Below the pieces are notes generated by a model. That model ran no database searches and was not told the DNA's origin. It saw only the letters and a list, made by a program, of their open reading frames with translations. This document shows positions 1-10,502 of a stretch of DNA of 64,000 bases, in pieces (position 1 is the first letter of the stretch; each line of letters opens with the position of its first letter). This DNA is from Patiria pectinifera (lineage: Eukaryota > Echinodermata > Asteroidea > Valvatida > Asterinidae): NCBI GenBank assembly GCA_029964075.1, contig CM057140.1, forward strand, positions 13,720,643-13,784,642, given 5' to 3'. The position numbers and the translations under genes were made by a program.

Positions 1-3000
1 ATGACCGGCAGGTCAATGTAGTTGAGCAACTCGCTGTGATACTTGACCGACATACAGGACGAGAAGAAGACCATGAGCTTCTTGTTGCGATTCTTCTTCA
101 AGAAGGTGAAGAGGAGGAGGAAACGCTTCTCCGACGGACACACCACGTAACCCTTCAGGATGGAAGCGCATTTCCACAAAAATGAATAACTTTTCAAAGT
201 ATTTTTTGGAAACTCGCCTGATTCTTCCAAAATCTATGACTATGCATGAACCCAATGACAAAGTCTTTGAATGGTATCTTTCAAAAAAGGGCATCAAGAC
301 CATTGTCCATCAAAGGTTGTTAGGCTCTACCTTCCTCAATCCTACAAAATCCTTTAAAAAAAAAAACCTACAAAATCCTTTAAAAAAAAAAGCCTGTCAG
401 ATTTTTAAGGATTTGGGAGGGTCAGGGATAAAGGTCAATTTTAAAAAAAAAAAAAATTTTTTTAAAAAAATGGCAACTGTCTTCAAATCATTTCAAAGTC
501 TGCGCACTTTTTTTTCCTTGTTCAAAAATTTTACATTTTGGATTGCTTTATCAGTTTTTTTCTGTTTTTACCTTTTTCGTAACTTGCAAAAGTAAATGCT
601 GAAGAAATATAAACATCATGACTAATAACATGATAAAATGGGATTGTTTTAAGAGTCTTGGATACTAGGTGACCGATTTTTGAGTAGATAACTGAAGAAA
701 AAAACCCAATGAATTGGACTGACCTGTTCCAAGCCTTCCACAGTCGCTGCTAATTTGTCATCATCAACACCGACATAGATTGGTTCTTTCTTCATAGATA
801 ATCTGGCTAGATCTTCGGTTTTCCTTGTCTGGGTTGCAGAGAACAGCATGGTCTGTCGTCTCTCTGAATAAATAATAAATTAAGAAATCACAAGACACTT
901 TTTATTTTTTTTTTTTTTAACCCTTACCTTCCCAAATCCTCCAAAATCCTATTTGCAAAATGGAGGATTTTGCAGGATTAAGGCTATATGGCAAAAATGT
1001 GTGGCTGATTTTGGAGGATGCACTGTGTCAAGGTCTTGGGCCAGACCTTGTGTTGTTTATGCTCAGCCGTGCATATACTTAGGCCTAGATTATATTTGAA
1101 ATCCTCCACACTGCTCCAGGATGTCACTGGCTCTGCCTCAACACATTGACAGTGATTGCTGGAGGATTTTGCATTCAAAAAAATACACATTCGAGAAATA
1201 ATGGATGGTTTTGGAGGATTGAGGCTGTATGCAATTTTCACATGGAGGCAGTTGGAGGATTTTGCAGGATTGAGGTTGCATCCTAGCAAAAATGCCTGGG
1301 GAGTTAAGGTTAATAAAAGACAGTTGACTAAATAAGGAATTTTTCTGCAACAACAGGCGGCAAGACAAAGGGATAGACTTACTTGGGAGGAGACGCACGA
1401 TCTGCTTCATCTCCGGCTCAAAGCCTACCTCCAAGATACGATCCGCCTCATCGATGATCAGACACTGGAGGTTCTTGAACATGAACGACTCCGTGTTCTG
1501 AAATAAATACAAAGAGGAGTAGCCATTGTCAATGAAGATCGTCATTACAATTTCAACCGTGACCTCTCGAATCGTTTGAAATCAGATGCACATATGTGAC
1601 CCTCCAACACAAAACCAGTCACTTGGACCAATTTTTGAAAACTTGGATTTTAGGCTCATTGGAAAGGACACTAAATAAGCTTTCCAATGATGTATAGAAT
1701 ATGGGAATCTGACAAAATAGGTATTTCCTGTTCCCAATTTTCGGGCCTAAGAAAGTTTGAAAAATCTGTTGTAAATTGCCGTTTAAGTTTCCCAAATGAA
1801 CTCCTTACCAGGTAACATGGAGGGTAACATATGGCCTCAAATTGCAGCTTAACTACGCGAGAAGAAAACTGTATGGAAATGAAACTTGTTGAAGAACGCT
1901 CAGGTTCGTTTAAGATAAAGAATTAAAACAAAGGAAAATTTAATTAATAATCTTCACCTGTAAGTGATCCAGTAACCTCCCAGGGGTAGCCACCACCACA
2001 TTGACTCCTTTAGCCAGTTTCTTGGCCTCGGCTGTCCGGCAGGTGCCGCCCATCACCAGGCCAAAGGTGTGGTAATGATGCTTGAGGACCTCCTTGAGAA
2101 CACTGTAGGTCTGCATGGCTAACTCTCTGGTTGGGGACAGAATGATGACTCCTGTACCTGCAAAAACAAAGATCGAACCAGAAAATATGATAATCAATGG
2201 GAAAATTAACCCTTGTGAGGACTTGAGTTTGACTTGTGAGGACTTGTGAGGGACTTGTGAAAGGCTTGTGAGGACTTGCGACTGACTTTGAGTTCTTGTT
2301 ATTTTTTGTACGTTTCAGGACTTAGGATTGACTAGTGCCTTGTGGGGACTTGAAGTTGACCTGTGAGGACTTGTGAAGACTTGTGAGGACTTGTGAGGAC
2401 TTGTGACTGACTTGTGAGGACTTGAGCTGAGAGGAGTTGTGGTGGACTTTTGATAAGCCTATTGACTTTTAAGGACTTGTGACTGACTTGTGATGACTTG
2501 TTATTTTTGTATGTTTCAGGACTTAGGATTGACTAGTGCCTGGTTGGGACTTGTAATTGACCTGTGAGGACTTGTGAATACTTGTGAGGACTTGTGAATA
2601 CTTGTGAGAATATGAGACTGACCGGCTATTTCTGACTTGTGAGGACTTGTTATTGACTTGTGAGAATGTTATTGACTTCTAAGGACTTGTAATTGACTTG
2701 TGAGACTTTGTCTTTTGACTTGCGAGGACCTGTGATTGCTTGGAGATGGACTTGTGAGGACTTGTGATTGACTTGTTATGGACTTGCAAAGACTTGTTAT
2801 TGACTTTTTTTCTCGCACTTCCCCAAAGTAACTTGGATTTCCAACATAGTGTAACTGCTGTTTTACACAATATGCTAGAATTCTGAAAACAGCCCCAAAA
2901 AGCAGACAATGTGGGGACAACTAAACCATTCATCTAAACAACAATATTCAAAATAATACCAGAAGTAGGAGAAAAAAACCCTGAAATCTCCACCAAATAA

Positions 3001-5768
3001 AAAGGAGTGCCTTACCATTCCTGGGCATGAATTTGAGTTTGTAGATGAGCTCGATAGCTGGGATGAGGAAAGCAAGCGTCTTACCGCTGCCGGTCTTGGC
3101 TGCTGCAAGCAGGTCCCTGATTGGTGGAAACCAAAAACAGAGAGTGATCTTATTGGTTGAAAAGTATCAGGTGACATTGTACAAAACTAAAAAGCACCCA
3201 GAGTGGCTGATCAATGTTATTAAGTAATTATTGAAAACAAGCCAGACAATGTCACGTTGCGGGTGACTGATTCTTAACCAGTTTTGGCTAACAGGTACAT
3301 TCGCTAAGCAAATTTGTTTTCTGCTGACCAACGTTTTTGGGGCTAAGCTGCTCAAGTAGACTAATCTTCAGTTAAGGAGCTACCCGATAACATCGTTGAT
3401 TCTTGCCAAAACTTTTGCTAACTAATTACAATTGCTACAATTGCTAAGCAATTTTTTGGCAAACCAATACTTTTCTGCTAAGCAGTTCCAGTAGACTTAC
3501 CTGCCGTCTAGGAGGTATGGAATGGCCCTGTGCTGGATCTCAGTCATGTGGGTGAAGCCCATGTCCTGAATGCCCTGCAGCGTCAGGTCCGACACTTTAC
3601 CCTCCAAGCACTTGAAACTGGTGTCCGTCAGGATGGTGCTTGTGCCCGGTACTACATGGAATGTCAACCAAAACAATCTTCATTATTAAATCCAACAGAG
3701 TCCAACGGTTACTTTCTGCTCAATCCAACAGAATCCAACTGTGCCTGATTTTCAGTTGTCTGCTGGATCCAACAGAGTCCAATTTGGCGTTATTTATCAG
3801 TACCCAACAGAATCCGACTCTGAATATGTACATTTGTACAAGGGTTTACTGCTCAATCCAACAGACTCCAACGGGGATATGATATAGTTGGATCCTGTTG
3901 GATTCAGCAGGGTTAGGGTTAAAGGTCAATCAAAATGGCTTTAAACTTGGAAGGCTTCCAAAATGTTAATGTACACAATGTAATCCTTTCTCAAAGTTTG
4001 GTTAAAAATGTCACTTGTTTTGAGAGTTAATTAAAACTCACATGACGCTTCTGCTTCTGTCTGTTCCTTGGAATCTGCGGTGTCTTCATCTTCATCGTTT
4101 TCTTCGTCTTCGTCTTCATCTGCTTTTCTTCTCTCCTCCTTGGTCTCCGTCTTTTCCTCACCATCCTCCACGGAGTCCTCGTCTGACTCCCACTCTAAAT
4201 CATCTTCATCAACGTCTTCTTCATCGTACAGTTCATCATCATCTTCGTCTCCGGATCGGTGTTGCACATCTTTCACTTCCACTCTGGACTTCTTCTGTTG
4301 TTTAGTTTCTCGCTTCGTTCCTTTTCTCGCCTGTTCTTGTGTACCAAGAGGTGCGTCCTTCTCCAGAGAGTTCTCACTGTCTCCAGATATCTTCGGAAGT
4401 TTGGCTCCTGCAACAAAACAATAAAGTAATTGAACAATTGTTCTATTGGTTAACATTTTAGATCAATTGAACTTCCATTCACTTTGATACAAATTACAGC
4501 AGGTTTGTATATTTTGTAATTAATTTGCATAATTATTTTATTATAAAAGTAGTTTGACAAATAAGCAGAAATCATTTTAATGACTAAATTTACCTGGTGT
4601 GGAATATTCTGCGACTGATTTTCTCTTCATCTTGTTCTTCTTTTGATTTATAGAATTGTCGCCTCCTTTGTTGCTAGCACTTGGTGTAGGCTGAGCTGTG
4701 AGAAAAGAAGAATAAAGTTTATAAAAGAAATTTCTGAAGAATAAAAGAAAAGAATGTAGTATCTAGACACCACTTCTTTGGTTGTATACAAAGTGTATGG
4801 AGTGTCGAGTACATTTTCGAAGTGGTTCCTAACAAAATCGGACATGTTTCTCAGTCCCAGATTTATGTCTTTTCAACAGTTTTGCAATGACTGACCTTCG
4901 TTCAGATAATGTATAATGAAAATAGGGGCGTCAGGATGTAACATTCTTTCCGAACCAACAACAAAATCGCAACAAATGACCATCTTTCATCATGTTTATG
5001 ACACTAATCAATGTCAACATGGGGTATGGAAAGTGATTTCGCAAAACTGGGACGAATGTCATTTTCAATAAATTTTCAAGCGCCAAAAAGTTAGTTTCTA
5101 TTTCATTGTATTTGGTTGTTTCCTCCACTTTCCCTCCTCGACTCCCACCATCTCCCTCTCCTCGATTCCTCTTTAAACTTACTTCACGGTGAATCAAACC
5201 TACGAGGGCAGAATCTTTTAAACGCACCAGCCACCACACGAGCGCTTGTTGGCGTGTGATCATGAAAAATTGCAAATGTATTCTTCTGACCCACCTCCAT
5301 AACTGATTCAAGTCAAATTTATTTGGAATGGCGATTGTTACACTAGTTAGAAAATTCACAGTCATGACTGTACAACATTCTTTCCGAAGATGTTTTAAAC
5401 CTGACGCCACTTCCGCGATTGTGTACAAAGTCTATGGAGAGTCAAGAATATTTTCTAAGTACTACTACTACTACTACTACTATTGTGTTAAGGCAATAAG
5501 GGAAAGAATGTTGGGTTTGTTGCAGCCCGACGCCAAAGCGATTGTAAGATTGTGTACAAAGTCTATGGAGAGTCCAGAAAATCTTGTAGGCCTATTTCCT
5601 AACAAAATAGTAGCGTCAGGTACGTTGCAAAATGTGTTCCGGTTCCTACTTACCAGTATCAGAAGTTGTTGATGGGGAGGTACTTTTTAGGGACTTATTG
5701 GCCTTCTTTTTCATCTTTTGCCGTGTCATTCCGTTGCGATCGACGCTCGTTTCCTGAAATTCGGCCAT
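1..5768 (-). CDS. DDX18: DDX18/Has1-type DEAD-box RNA helicase (3' end beyond window)
   Basis: ATP-dependent nucleolar RNA helicase of the DDX18 (yeast Has1) family, which works in ribosome biogenesis. Nine exons on the minus strand, in coding order: 5768-5654, 4695-4594, 4407-4042, 3651-3501, 3116-3016, 2157-1958, 1497-1383, 863-724, 152-1 and beyond. All junctions fit GT-AG and keep frame, giving about 480 residues. The N-terminus is basic, then comes a long Asp/Glu-rich stretch (exon 3), common in nucleolar proteins. Helicase motifs follow in order: Q motif ([10 protein letters not shown]), motif I (AAKTGSGKT), Ia (PTRELAMQ), [12 protein letters not shown] (exon 7), SAT (FSATQT), and LMVFFSSC in the last exon. 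Residues around [10 protein letters not shown] and [11 protein letters not shown] are characteristic of DDX18. Motifs V and VI and the C-terminal tail lie left of the window. The start is the ATG at 5768-5766, which opens MAEFQETS. Confidence 0.95.
890..1300. repeat. Degenerate GGAGGATTTTGCAGGAT repeat
   Basis: Diverged copies of GGAGGATTTTGCAGGATTGAGG recur in both orientations in this DDX18 intron (for example near 960-980, 1160-1170, 1210-1230 and 1250-1280). This is short-period intronic repeat DNA without open coding. Confidence 0.6.
2215..2800. repeat. Minisatellite, unit about 10-11 bp (GACTTGTGAG type)
   Basis: Tandem and imperfect copies of GACTTGTGAGGACTTGTGAT fill much of the DDX18 intron between the exons at 1958-2157 and 3016-3116. 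The reverse complement reads ACAAGTCAATCAC-like, the same unit as the arrays at 16020-16400 and 43040-43520 in dynein introns. No coding role is seen. Confidence 0.85.
3665..3910. repeat. Short tandem repeat, ATCCAACAGAATCCAAC type
   Basis: About a dozen imperfect copies of (A)TCCAACAGARTCCAAC lie in the DDX18 intron just upstream (minus sense) of the exon at 3501-3651. The small open frames across it come from repeat composition and are not genes. Confidence 0.7.
4740..4945 (+). repeat. Dispersed repeat with GTGTACAAAGTCTATGGAGAGTC core
   Basis: This copy carries GTATACAAAGTGTATGGAGTGTCGAG, then CATGTTTCTCAGTCCCAGATTTATGTCTT, and ends near GCGTCAGGATGTAACATTCTTTCCG. Closely similar sequence occurs at 5340-5460, 5490-5620 and 14036-14205. 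The ends (TTGCAACATTCTTTCC and GCGTCAGGTTGCAACATTC) look like shared borders of a non-autonomous mobile element of about 200 bp. Confidence 0.6.
5340..5620 (+). repeat. Two tandem partial copies of the dispersed repeat, split by a (TAC)n run
   Basis: Two stretches (about 5365-5460 and 5510-5620) both contain TGTGTACAAAGTCTATGGAGAGTC preceded by a CCTGACGCC or CCCGACGCC stretch and an ACATTCTTTCC-like sequence. A (TAC) microsatellite at 5461-5481 separates them. They lie in the first DDX18 intron. Confidence 0.6.
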
Positions 5769-5844
5769 TTTTAAATAGTCTGTGTTCTTGCTTACTATTT
5801 TGTTGAATTTACAAAAAAGCAGACTGGGGACAAGACGGTATTGC

Positions 5845-5870
5845 GAAACGCTTGCGCACGTGGTAAAGTT
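5845..5870 (-). promoter_or_regulatory. CACGTG E-box upstream of DDX18
   Basis: A perfect CACGTG palindrome lies at 5857-5862, about 90 bp upstream of the helicase start codon, within a TTGCGCACGTGG context. CACGTG is the Myc/Max binding core, and human DDX18 is known as a Myc-regulated DEAD-box gene (MrDb). The site is seen directly; its use is inferred. Confidence 0.5.
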
Positions 5871-6094
5871 TCATTCAATAGAGGGCGCGCCACATAAATA
5901 GTGGTGTCCACAAAGCGTCAACCGGCTGCTCACTAAAAGTTCAAACTCGTTTTTCGACCAACAACTCAAGAAATACAAAATGTATTAAATTGAAATTTCT
6001 TGCAATGGTTTTCCACGATGTGTTATATTAGGGCATTTAATATCATGAAAAACCGTCGAACAATAAAACAATATGATCGCAACAACTTTACTAC

Positions 6095-6200
6095 AATTGC
6101 CCCTCTCCACCCAGGAGTATAAATGGGTACCTGTGAAGGTAGAGACCAGATTGCGCTGATCTTGAGCTGCTGCAGAAACTGGTCTCATGGCCTGATGACC
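6095..6200 (+). repeat. SINE fragment
   Basis: The stretch CTCCACCCAGGAGTATAAATGGGTACC followed by ACCAGATTGCGCTGATCTTGAGCTGCTGCA matches the body of the SINE seen best at 46452-46690 and the fragment at 24935-25040. Only the 3' body is present; the tRNA-like head is missing. Confidence 0.6.
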
Positions 6201-6229
6201 AGGGGGTAAATTGAACGCTTTGCTTTGAG

Positions 6230-6290
6230 ATAATATAATATATAATATATATATATTATTATATATTATTATTTATTATTATTAACAGTG
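6230..6290. repeat. AT-rich microsatellite
   Basis: A run of TA and TTA units (ATATATATATTATTATATATTATT) of about 60 bp in the spacer between DDX18 and the GST gene. Confidence 0.85.
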
Positions 6291-6499
6291 TAGTGTTTTA
6301 AACGCAAAAAATCCACAAAACACTGTGTTTTTACGGTCATAAAAGCTTCACTGTTTGCCGGTTTCTTGCAAAATTAAATCTCATATTGTTAAACACAATG
6401 AAACATTTATTGGACGAAAATTCAATTTAATAAAACTTATATTTCTTGAGTTGTTGCCCCAAATGAGTTTAGATCGAATGTGGCGCGCCCTCTATAGAA

Positions 6500-7887
6500 A
6501 GAAAATTAAAGTAGGCATTGGTTTCACTACCTGTAAAAATATAAATCGACTCCATAGACATATTTAAGTGATGAGTCAAAACAAAGCGGAACCTAAACCC
6601 CAACAATTATATTTCATATGTAAAAAAAAATATGTAGCACCAAAAATAATGCATGAAATGACTATAAATAAAGCCAATTTCATAAACTACTTTTAGATGA
6701 AAACAATTACTTGATATTGCTCAATCCGTTCAAAGAATATCGCCATTTAAACGCCATGACCCTAAAACCTGTTTGGTAAAAAAGAACAATTTATTGTGTG
6801 TTCTGACTGTTTGGAGCAACAAAGAAAATGACATAGAATACTCGTTTCAACAACTGTCAACAACTGTAGTACACGATATCGTTATCAATGTTCAACAGTT
6901 ATAGGCAAACAACATGATATATAAAATCAACCTTTTTTTTTTAAAGACGGGCCTTAAAAAGGACTTTGTATATGCATGTATTTTTAACTTTTAAACTGAG
7001 GTTTTATCGCTGGTGATATTTGACAATTGTGACGATTCTTGAAAACACATTTTTGGACCAAAGAGGTTTTAGGGTCATTGCGTTTAAATGGTTCTATTAC
7101 TAACATCATATTGTCGTAAAAGTTGGTACATGTATCTGAAAATGTCTATGTAAAGCCCCCTTACACCGGGGGTTTGTGTAGAACATATCAGACGGTTATT
7201 TATTACTCCCCATCACGTTCAATTAACTTCGGCAGCGACCGCAAGCTAAATTTAAAAGAAAAAGTTAAGACCGGATCATCAAGGTACCAACTTTTACTAA
7301 TTAACTTTTCATACGCACCAATGGTAAACTTACATACCGATACATACAAACAAAAGAATTTCCCAATATTATTGAGACTTTCAAATATTTATGCCAGAAA
7401 GAAATTTTGTTCGGATTTCAGTAAATACTGAATTGAAAAATTATGTGAATTTTTTGAAATGCATGTACATCGTTATCACAAAGTGTAAAATGCGCAGCTA
7501 GCTGCCCACGTGGCTTTGCTTAAGTTTGTTTACGGACTACTCGGCGATTACATTATCAATAATGGGGGATATCACTGTTTATAAAATCTAAAAACAATTG
7601 TTTGTACACATCTTACAATAAATATATCATCATAATATTGATTACATACATTTTTTGTTAATACCTGTTAATCAATTGATATTTGAGTGGAACAATTAAA
7701 AAATAAAATTTATAATTATACTGAAAATATATTTAATTTTCGAACGCCCCTCTCTTAAAATGGACTATTATGCGGTCCCATAAAGTTGGGTGCACGCCCC
7801 CTGCCGGCCGCCGTGGCACGGCAAGTGGTCCCTATGGCATGTATGGTGTCTGAAGTCAATTTTCTTGTAGATTTGCTCCAAAATACC
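6500..7887. other. AT-rich intergenic spacer, no gene seen
   Basis: Between the inverted-repeat element and the GST start codon no open frame resembles a protein. The longest frame (7123-7431) has no domain-like features. The last 150 bp before the GST start is the likely place for its promoter and 5' UTR. TTTCTTGTAG at 7861-7870 could be a 3' splice site for an untranslated first exon. Confidence 0.6.
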
Positions 7888-10502
7888 ATGGGAAACAAGG
7901 CGAAACTCGTCTATTTTAAAGGTCGCGGTAAAGGTGAACTTATCAGGCTAACTCTAGCTGCTGCCGGAGTCGAGGTATGTATCGAAGAATTCGTGACAGT
8001 TTGGAAAGATTTTCATCATCTTGTTCAACCTGAAATTGTTCATTAATATTCATATGTTCACTGTTCAGTGAAGTGACACGTACACACACCATGGTCATGA
8101 TGGAGCTATCTTTCTAGTCCGCAAATTTTGGACTCTATACTCTGTGTGGAGCTATCCTAATTCTATGGCCAGACATTGCAAAGCTTGGCGTAGGCTACCA
8201 AACATGCCAAAGTATGTTCCTAGCTCTACGCCCATATCGTTGAAAGAATATCCCATAACTGCAACGCTGCAGTAACGATAGCCACTGCCAGTGACTGCCC
8301 TTTATTTAACACACTGTGAATATCGGAAGTTTGAGAGAGCTGAGATTTCACGTCACGTGACGTATTTAATCTCCAAAAGCTTAAACATTGTTAAATAGGT
8401 TGTAATTTGGAGTCATTTGCTAGGTTCTACTGTAAAATTCTGTCATCTATTTAACACCGTTCAAAGCTACATTTTTTCCCCCTTCTTTTACAGTTTGATG
8501 ATGTCTTTCTTACAGAACCAGAACAGCTTGAGAAGCTTCGAGAAGGTATGTTAATGCATTTGGAATGAACCAGTGAAGAGATTATTTTCTTAGTTAGAAT
8601 GATCCTGAGTAGGAAAAGAAATGTCGAAAACAACTGCTCTTTAAGTTTTAGGCCAAGTAAAAAATTAGCTAGTTTATAGGCTCCGCCTCCTTTTTTTCAA
8701 AAATCTGGACGAGAGACTATTTAATTTTTTACTTTGCCTTAAGCGTTGTATTCCATACCACGTACTATTATGCATAAATTTCCTTTTCCTTCTTTCAGAC
8801 GGAGATCTTCTCTTCATGCAAGTTCCCCTGTTAGAGATCGACGGATTGAAACTTGTCCAGTCGACCGCCATCGCCCGTTATTTGGCACACAAGCACAACA
8901 TGATGGGCAAATCTCCTGAAGAACAGGCAATGTAAATACATGGATGTGGTCAAGTCGGTCCTTGTGACCCTTGACCCTCAAGAACTTGACCTTTGACCTG
9001 GGAATACTGTACATAGCCACTCATGGTCGTGGTCAAGGCCATTTGATTTAAATGCTCCTTATAAAAATCTTGGAGTAATGCGAAGACGAAGCGGCAAATT
9101 AAAATATTTCAATAATTTCAGCTAAGTTTGTGTCCACAGGAAAACTGTGCAAAATGTTTTATGTATTGTTGTACGTTTGCCCTGATTTCATTTTAGGGTT
9201 GATATGCTGTTCGAAGGATCCAGGGACTTCATCGATCTTGGGTTTGGATCAGTTGTCTTCAAGGCCACCGAGGAAGAGAAGCAGCAGACACTGGACCTCA
9301 TCAAGAGCAAGGCCAAGGGTCGCTATCTTCCCATCTTTGAAAAGGTAGCTTTATTGTTGTGTTACGCACCTACTCTCTCTCTCTTTAAGTAAGGCCTTCT
9401 CAGTCACCTCCTCTTCTCAGTCTTGCTCCATCCTCGAAAATTGCACTTGTATATCCTTGGAGCTCTTCAGAAATGTTCTTTAGAAGAAAAAATAAACACG
9501 CAAAACAAACTTACAATAACAACAAATAAACAATTCTAGCAATTCTTGACATCTTCATTTTCTTTGTGGTTTCAGGTTTACAAGAAGAGCACGTCCGGTT
9601 TCCTGGTTGGCGACTCCCTTACCCTCGCCGACATCGGATGGCTCGAGGTCCTCCTCTGGCTGCATGAGATCGAACCGCAGTTTGCCATCAGTTTTCCCGG
9701 CGTGGCTGTAAGTTCTTGATAATATAAGTTCTTTGTGAATTGTGATATAAGCATATTTGATGAAATGAAACCTTTGTGGCACATTGCTCCATTTGAGATT
9801 ATTTTTTTTTCCAACTTCTAATGTTGGATAATAGTGCATGCATACCAGTGAGGTGACAACTCTCACTACTGGACTGGTTCCTGCAAATGCTAATATGTAG
9901 TCTATATAAGAAAGGGAAAGGAACCAGTCCACCTAGGCAAAAGCTTGGACTTGCCAGGTACCTTGCATTGATGCCCACGATGTGAATTTTACACGTGGAC
10001 CAGCTAAATTTAAGAGTCCTCGGCCTTGTCCGAATTACTTGGTTACGGCTTGAAATGACGCATTATGTCTATGGTAGCAGCTGTCAATGTTACGTCCGAA
10101 TTAATACATTTTTGCTCATATTTTTGTCAAAGTACTTTCAAATGATTTCAAACTTTCTCAAATATTGGAACACCCTAAGACAAATATTATGTTGAGCAAT
10201 TGTTTAGAATGCATTGATACTTTTAATAATATAACCAAATATATGTGTTTCATATCAAGCCGTAGCTAAGTAATTCGGACACGGCCCTTCACTCACTCTA
10301 ATTGCAAGGCTAAACAGCGCCACCTGTGGGTCATGCGCAACAGCATTGAAATTACTTTGTTTTATTGTCTGTTCCCCAGGCCTTCACAAACAAGATTTCG
10401 TCCCTGCCCAATGTGAGTGCCTTCCTGTACGGGCCTCAGCGACAGCCCCAACCTGACGAGATCTACGTTACCACTGTCCGCAAAGTGCTGAATTGGTATT
10501 AA
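7888..10502 (+). CDS. Alpha-class glutathione S-transferase
   Basis: Cytosolic enzyme that conjugates glutathione to electrophiles and can reduce organic peroxides. Six exons: 7888-7974, 8494-8545, 8799-8931, 9197-9344, 9576-9707, 10380-10502, all GT-AG and in frame, giving 224 residues plus TAA. The thioredoxin-like N-domain has the alpha-class catalytic Tyr9 (KLVYF). Glutathione-site residues Arg45, Gln54-Val55-cis-Pro56 and Gln67-Ser68 fall at the same numbers as in human GSTA1. The helical C-domain has the LVGDSLTLADI capping-box region. Alpha-class Arg15, which helps activate the thiol, is Lys15 here. Length matches vertebrate alpha GSTs (about 222). The ATG at 7888 gives the family-like start MGNKAKLVYF. 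An in-frame ATG at 7786 would add 34 residues unlike any GST and is not chosen. A sigma-class assignment is less likely given the DGDLLFMQVP and QSTAIARYLA stretches. Confidence 0.93.

Larger units (their letters stand above)
5878..6495. mobile_element. Candidate non-autonomous DNA transposon bounded by 18-bp inverted repeats
   Basis: ATAGAGGGCGCGCCACAT at 5878-5895 recurs as its exact reverse complement at 6478-6495. Between the arms are a SINE fragment (6095-6200) and an AT-rich microsatellite (about 6230-6290). The match does not extend far inward and no target-site duplication is obvious, so a transposon is an inference. No transposase frame lies inside. Confidence 0.4.

Noticed and set aside
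182..595. Plus-strand frame of 137 residues opposite the DDX18 intron
   Set aside because: Lys/Phe runs come from A/T homopolymers in an intron; no domain and no splice or promoter context.
4068..4424. Ser-rich plus-strand frame of 118 residues
   Set aside because: It is the antisense of the Asp/Glu-rich DDX18 exon 3; GAA/GAT codons read as TTC/ATC/TCA on the other strand.
7123..7431. Plus-strand frame of 102 residues before the GST gene
   Set aside because: No family resemblance, AT-rich, and no splice link to the GST exons.
7786..7887. Upstream in-frame ATG that would extend the GST by 34 residues
   Set aside because: The extension has no GST-like sequence, and the ATG at 7888 gives a family-typical start with residue numbering identical to GSTA1.
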